Of a stretch of 64,000 nucleotides of DNA, positions 60,552 through 64,000 are shown in pieces. This DNA is from Bin87 sp963666865. Lineage in GTDB: Bacteria > Chloroflexota > Dehalococcoidia > Lucifugimonadales > UBA3495. The position numbers were made by a program, and so were the translations under genes. The notes under the pieces are model-generated. The model was given only the letters and a program-made list of their open reading frames with translations, searched no databases and had not been told where the DNA came from. The stretch lies in the NCBI GenBank assembly GCA_963666865.1, contig OY763072.1, positions 1,550,001-1,614,000 on the forward strand. Direction: 5' to 3'. How positions within the stretch are numbered: position 1 is the stretch's first letter; every line of letters begins with the position of its first letter.

Positions 60552-61049
60552 TCACCACCAGCGGTCTTTGCCGAGCCATTGGTAGAGGGCGTCGGCGGCC
60601 GGCGCCCCGTCGTGGGGCGCATCGAAGTCCAGGATCAGCCGCTCCACGCGCTTGTCGGCAAGATCCCGGGCCCGATGCTCCAGGTCGTAGATCTCCCACT
60701 CCCACCCGTAGGTCAGCACCGCCACGCCCCTTCTGATGCGCGCCAAAGTCTCCCGCATCCGGTCCCGGTCCGGTTGGCGGCGCGCCGGCAACGGCCGGAC
60801 CTGGATAAACACCGCCGGTTCGCCGGAGGGGGCGAAAAGGGCGTAGTCAACCCGGCGGCGGCGATCCAGGGCGAAATCGGGTTGGCATTCCCAGGGCAGC
60901 CAGGTGCTCCAGCCCAGGGACCACAGTATCGGGTCCACTAAGGCGTAACGGGTGGCGGCCTGGCGCTGACTCAGCAGGCCGCCGAACCCGCGGGCGGCTC
61001 GGGCCACGTCCTGGATCGCGTACTCCACTTGTTCGACTTCGGCGTTCAT
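60552..61049 (-). CDS. restriction-fold (HsdR N-terminal-like) stand-alone protein
   Basis: 165 residues. After a helical start (VEYAIQDVARAARGFGGLLS) it has TRYALVDPILWSLGWSTWLP, then RRRRVDYALFAPSGEPAVFI with QVRPLPARR, then RRGVAVLTYGWEWEIYDLEH. This is the order of the PD-(D/E)XK-like domain found at the N-terminus of type I restriction subunits (RVDYAL, then E-x-K). Here the E-x-K position reads QVR, so metal-dependent cutting may be lost. It ends LYQWLGKDRWW. It is not next to any hsdM/S gene. Confidence 0.75.
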   Translation of the reverse strand: MNAEVEQVEYAIQDVARAARGFGGLLSQRQAATRYALVDPILWSLGWSTWLPWECQPDFALDRRRRVDYALFAPSGEPAVFIQVRPLPARRQPDRDRMRETLARIRRGVAVLTYGWEWEIYDLEHRARDLADKRVERLILDFDAPHDGAPAADALYQWLGKDRWW

Positions 61050-61541
61050 TTGGTATCTCCGGGGCTGGCTGCAACCGCGGACGCTCCCAATCCGTGGTTG
61101 CCGTGATGCCGGCGATGTTGTTCCTTATCCTGGTGAACATAATAGACCATCAAACGTATGGTTAGAATATTATTTACCACGCATTATATGTGAATTTCAG
61201 GATAATGTCGTAGGAAAAAAGACCATTGCGTCCATACGGGCCGGATCTGCCGACTGTAAACCACACCGTCGTTCCTGCGAAAGCAGGAACCCAGGAAATC
61301 ACTACCAGCAGAAAGTTGGCCTTATTTTGCACTCACTGGATTCCGGCGAAAGCCGGAATGACGAAGTTTGTCAACAGGCCCTAAATGCCTCAGCTTTTAT
61401 CGGGATGTCCTCCATATGGGGATGTTGCTGGCGGGCCTGCTGGTCGGTTTCATGATGGCCAGACCGGAGTAAAGTCCCCGGAGGCGGTGTAACCGGAACC
61501 GGTCAGCAAAGAAGACGTCACCCCGCCCGCGCCCGGCGCGG
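61050..61541. other. intergenic stretch containing family C copy 6
   Basis: Apart from the repeat at 61267-61363, I see no gene. A short plus-strand hydrophobic frame near 61410-61472 (MGMLLAGLLVGFMMARPE) starts at ATG 61418 and could encode an 18-residue peptide, without a clear ribosome binding site. Confidence 0.4.
61267..61363. repeat. dispersed repeat family C, copy 6
   Basis: CGTCGTTCCTGCGAAAGCAG to the inverted end GCCGGAATGACG. Confidence 0.85.
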
Positions 61542-63998
61542 TCAGGGCGCGCACGTGGTGCCGTCGGCGGCATGGTTCACGATGTTCACGTTGCCGATGT
61601 TGGCGTCGTTGGCCTGCCCGGTCAGCGTGATGGCGCCCGTGGCGACGCTGTTGAAGGTGACGGTAATGACGTGGTCGCTGCCGTTGGCGCTCCCCGAGTA
61701 GGTGGGTTTATTCGACGCGGTCCCCATGCACAGGTGGATCTTTTCGCTGGCCGCGGTCGAGGCGCCCAGGGTGTAGTCGGAAATGGAATCGGCCCCAAAA
61801 CTTGCCCAGAAGAAGAACTCGTCGTCGCCGGCCCCGCCGTTCAGCGTGTCGTCGTCGCCCCCGATAAGCGCGTCGTCGCCGGCCCCGCCGTTCAGCGTGT
61901 CGTCGTCGTCGCCGCCGATAAGCGTGTCGTCGCCAGCGTCGCCGTTCAGCGTGTCGTCACCGGTGGCGCCGTTCAGCCGGTCGTCGCCGGCCCCGCCGCT
62001 CAGGGTGTCGTCGCCGGCGGTGCCGGCGAGTATGTTGGCGGAGCCGTCGCCGGTGAGGGTGTCGTCGTGGGGTGAGCCGAGGATAGTCTCAATGTTGGTG
62101 AAGGTGTCGCCCTGGGCGTCGCCGGTGTTGTCGGCCGGGGTAGCCAGGTTGACGGTAACGCCGGCCGATGCGGTGGAGTAGGAAGCGGTGTCGTTGCCGC
62201 CGCCGCCGTCCAGGGCGTCGCGGCCGGCCCCGCCCTCAATGATGTTGGCCAGGTTGTCGCCGGTGAGGGTGTCGTTGTGGGCTGAGCCGAGGAGGTCATG
62301 GATGTGGGTGAAGTTGTCGCCCTGGGCGTCGCCGGTGTTGCTGGCCGGGGTAGCCAGGTTGACGGTTACGCCGGCCGATGCGGAGGCGTAGGAAGCGATG
62401 TCGCGGCCGCCGCCGCCGCCGCCGTTCAGGGTGTCGCCGCCGGGTCCACCCTCCAGGATGTCGCTGCCGCCTCCGCCGCTGAGGAGGTCCGTGCCAGCGC
62501 CGCCGCTCAGGTTGTCGTTGCCGGCGTTGCCGCTCAGGTTGTCGTTGCCGGCGCCGCCGCTTATGACGTCGTGGCCGTTGCCGCCGGACAGGAGGTCGTT
62601 GCCGGCGCCGCCGCTCAGGGTGTCGCTGGCGCCGCCGCCGTTCAGAGTATCGTTGCCGTCGCCGCCGCTCAGGTCATCGACGCCGTCGCCGCCGTTCAGG
62701 GTATCGTTGCCGTCGCCGCCGCTCAGGGTATCGACGCCGGCGCCGCCGTTCAGAGTATCGACGCCGGCGCCGCCGTCGAAGCAGTTGTCGTTCTCGTCGC
62801 CGGTGAGCGTATCGTTATGGGATGAGCCGGCAATGCACTTGATACTCAACAAGGTGTCGCCTCGGGCGTCGCCGGCGTTGCTGGCCGGGGTGGCCAGGTT
62901 GACGGTTACGCCGGCCGCCGCGGAGGCGTAGGAAACGGTGTCGTCGCCGGCGCCGCCGCTGATGTCGTTGGCCGCGTTGTTGCCGGTGAGGGTGTCGTCG
63001 TGGGCCGAGCCGGTGAGGTTCTCAATGCTAACGAAGGTGTCGTTGCCCTGACCGGTGTTCTGCGCGGTGGCGAGGCTGAGGTCAACGGTAACCCCGGAGC
63101 TGGCGCCGGAGTAGTTCACCCGGTCGCTCCCGGGGCCGCCCAGGAAAGTGTCGTCGCCGGCGCCGCCGGTCAGCAGGTCGCCGCCGTCGCCGCCGTTGAG
63201 GACGCTGGCCGAGGCGGCCAGACCGGTGAGGTTGTCGCCGCTGCTTGACCCGATGACGTTCTCGATGCTGACGAGGGTGTCGTTGCCCTGACCGGTGTTC
63301 TGCGCGCCGGTGAGGTTGAGGTTAACCCTTACCGAGAAAGGCGCATTGGCGTAGGACGCGGTGTCGTTGCCGGCGCCGCCATCCAGGGTGTCGTCGCCGC
63401 TATCGCCGCTCAGGGTGTCGTCGCCGTTGTCGCCGCTCAGGGTGTCGTTGCCGCCCAGGCCGGCGATGTGGTCGGCATCCAGGGTGCCGGTCAGCGTGTC
63501 GTCGCCCGCGGTGCCTAAGATGACAGCATCGGAGTAAAGGGGAGGGCTGGCGGAGCCGCCCTGCTCCGACCGGAGCCGGAAAACATGGTAGGTTCCGCTG
63601 GCCAGCCCGGTGACGGTATGTCGCAACTTGCCGCCCGACGCGGTGGGACTGGCGGCGGTCCAATCGCTCCAGTCTCCCCACCTGCCGATGTGCCCGTATT
63701 GATGGCTGATTGCGGAGTTGCCGGGGTCGTCCCAGACCAACGTAACCTGCCCGTCGCCCGGTTCGACCGCTAAATTGGCCGGCGCGGACCGCTGGGTCGC
63801 CGTTGCGCCGGCGGCGATGCCCAGACCGGTGAGGGTAAAAGGCGCTCCGGGATTGCCAATCAGCCACAGTTCTTGCAGGCCCGACAGGGGTTGAAATACG
63901 TTGGCCGGCAGTCCGCTGGCGGTGAGGCCGCTGCTGTGCAGGTTCAGACGTTCCAGGGTGGACAGGCCGCTGAACAGATTAACGTTCAGGCCGGTCAA
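61542..63998 (-). CDS. LRR-FN3-RTX (calcium-binding repeat) exoprotein, 5' end beyond the window
   Basis: At least 818 residues; the frame is open to the window edge. Residues 1-65 are the last leucine-rich repeats and cap (LERLNLHSSGLTASGLPANV; GNPGAPFTLTGLGIAAGATA), very like the cap of 54359-57364. Residues 70-160 form one fibronectin domain. From about 165 to 740 there are dozens of RTX nonapeptides (GGxGxDxL, e.g. GGAGNDTLSGGNG) arranged in blocks separated by serralysin-type spacers (SAGVTVNLATPASNTGDAQG; HNDTLTG). The last 75 residues are a beta cap (ASEKIHLCMGTASNKPTYSG). Such proteins bind Ca2+ outside the cell and usually leave through a type I secretion system; no secretion genes are in the window. 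Confidence 0.9.
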   Translation of the reverse strand: MTGLNVNLFSGLSTLERLNLHSSGLTASGLPANVFQPLSGLQELWLIGNPGAPFTLTGLGIAAGATATQRSAPANLAVEPGDGQVTLVWDDPGNSAISHQYGHIGRWGDWSDWTAASPTASGGKLRHTVTGLASGTYHVFRLRSEQGGSASPPLYSDAVILGTAGDDTLTGTLDADHIAGLGGNDTLSGDNGDDTLSGDSGDDTLDGGAGNDTASYANAPFSVRVNLNLTGAQNTGQGNDTLVSIENVIGSSSGDNLTGLAASASVLNGGDGGDLLTGGAGDDTFLGGPGSDRVNYSGASSGVTVDLSLATAQNTGQGNDTFVSIENLTGSAHDDTLTGNNAANDISGGAGDDTVSYASAAAGVTVNLATPASNAGDARGDTLLSIKCIAGSSHNDTLTGDENDNCFDGGAGVDTLNGGAGVDTLSGGDGNDTLNGGDGVDDLSGGDGNDTLNGGGASDTLSGGAGNDLLSGGNGHDVISGGAGNDNLSGNAGNDNLSGGAGTDLLSGGGGSDILEGGPGGDTLNGGGGGGRDIASYASASAGVTVNLATPASNTGDAQGDNFTHIHDLLGSAHNDTLTGDNLANIIEGGAGRDALDGGGGNDTASYSTASAGVTVNLATPADNTGDAQGDTFTNIETILGSPHDDTLTGDGSANILAGTAGDDTLSGGAGDDRLNGATGDDTLNGDAGDDTLIGGDDDDTLNGGAGDDALIGGDDDTLNGGAGDDEFFFWASFGADSISDYTLGASTAASEKIHLCMGTASNKPTYSGSANGSDHVITVTFNSVATGAITLTGQANDANIGNVNIVNHAADGTTCAP

Positions 63999-64000
63999 GG

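Overview
The window is a G+C-rich bacterial chromosome segment. Gene style suggests a free-living or host-associated member of the Chloroflexota (SAR202/Dehalococcoidia-like). The basis is paired ETF genes, a thiolase with a DUF35 partner, GAF-kinase-receiver-wHTH fusion regulators, and large FN3/SwmB/LRR/RTX exoproteins with PEPT linkers. This placement is an inference from gene content; no rRNA or other phylogenetic marker is present.

Region 1 (1-3112) is ordinary metabolism: a 5'-truncated aldo/keto reductase, then etfB and etfA.

Region 2 (3139-14339) is a defence-type island. A BrnT/BrnA-like toxin-antitoxin pair (+) is followed by an unbroken run of minus-strand genes: an RHH antitoxin-like protein, a DUF262-DUF1524 (GmrSD/SspE-like) nuclease, a Fic protein with a DNA-binding domain and a matching pair of operator palindromes, and a tight five-gene operon (GHKL ATPase, unknown protein, PP-loop PAPS-reductase-like enzyme, GIY-YIG nuclease, DGQHR/DndB-like protein). 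A small zinc-ribbon gene lies upstream of the operon. The five-gene operon is the best candidate here for a poorly described anti-phage or DNA-modification system.

Region 3 (14.4-39.2 kb) is an insertion-sequence graveyard. It holds relatives of IS4/IS5/IS1182, IS701, IS630, IS1, IS1380, IS110, ISAs1, IS256 and IS605, some nested and most broken. Sixteen copies of one short palindrome (arms TCCGCC/GGCGGA) and five of another (arms CCCGTA/TACGGG) occur in the window, and every copy I found lies inside a degraded transposase gene, usually at the point where the reading frame breaks. Between the IS remnants lie host genes (thiolase-DUF35 pair, TM2 protein, small lipoprotein, MscS channel), a tRNA, two tiny peptide genes, several structured non-coding elements, and fragments of an integrase, a restriction protein and a DprA-like protein.

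Region 4 (39.3-64.0 kb) pairs sensing with cell-surface or secreted proteins. Two paralogous one-polypeptide two-component regulators (39316-41733 and 51395-53776) flank or neighbour very large minus-strand exoproteins: an FN3/Calx-beta protein broken by a G10 tract and an in-frame TGA, a DUF11/choice-of-anchor protein, a SwmB-PEPT-FN3-GLUG-LRR protein broken by a frame change, and an LRR-RTX protein running off the window end. A coiled-coil protein with ten near-identical heptads and a restriction-like domain protein also lie here. A dispersed ~100 bp repeat (CGTCATTCC...GGAATGACG ends) recurs six times in the window, in regions 1 and 4.
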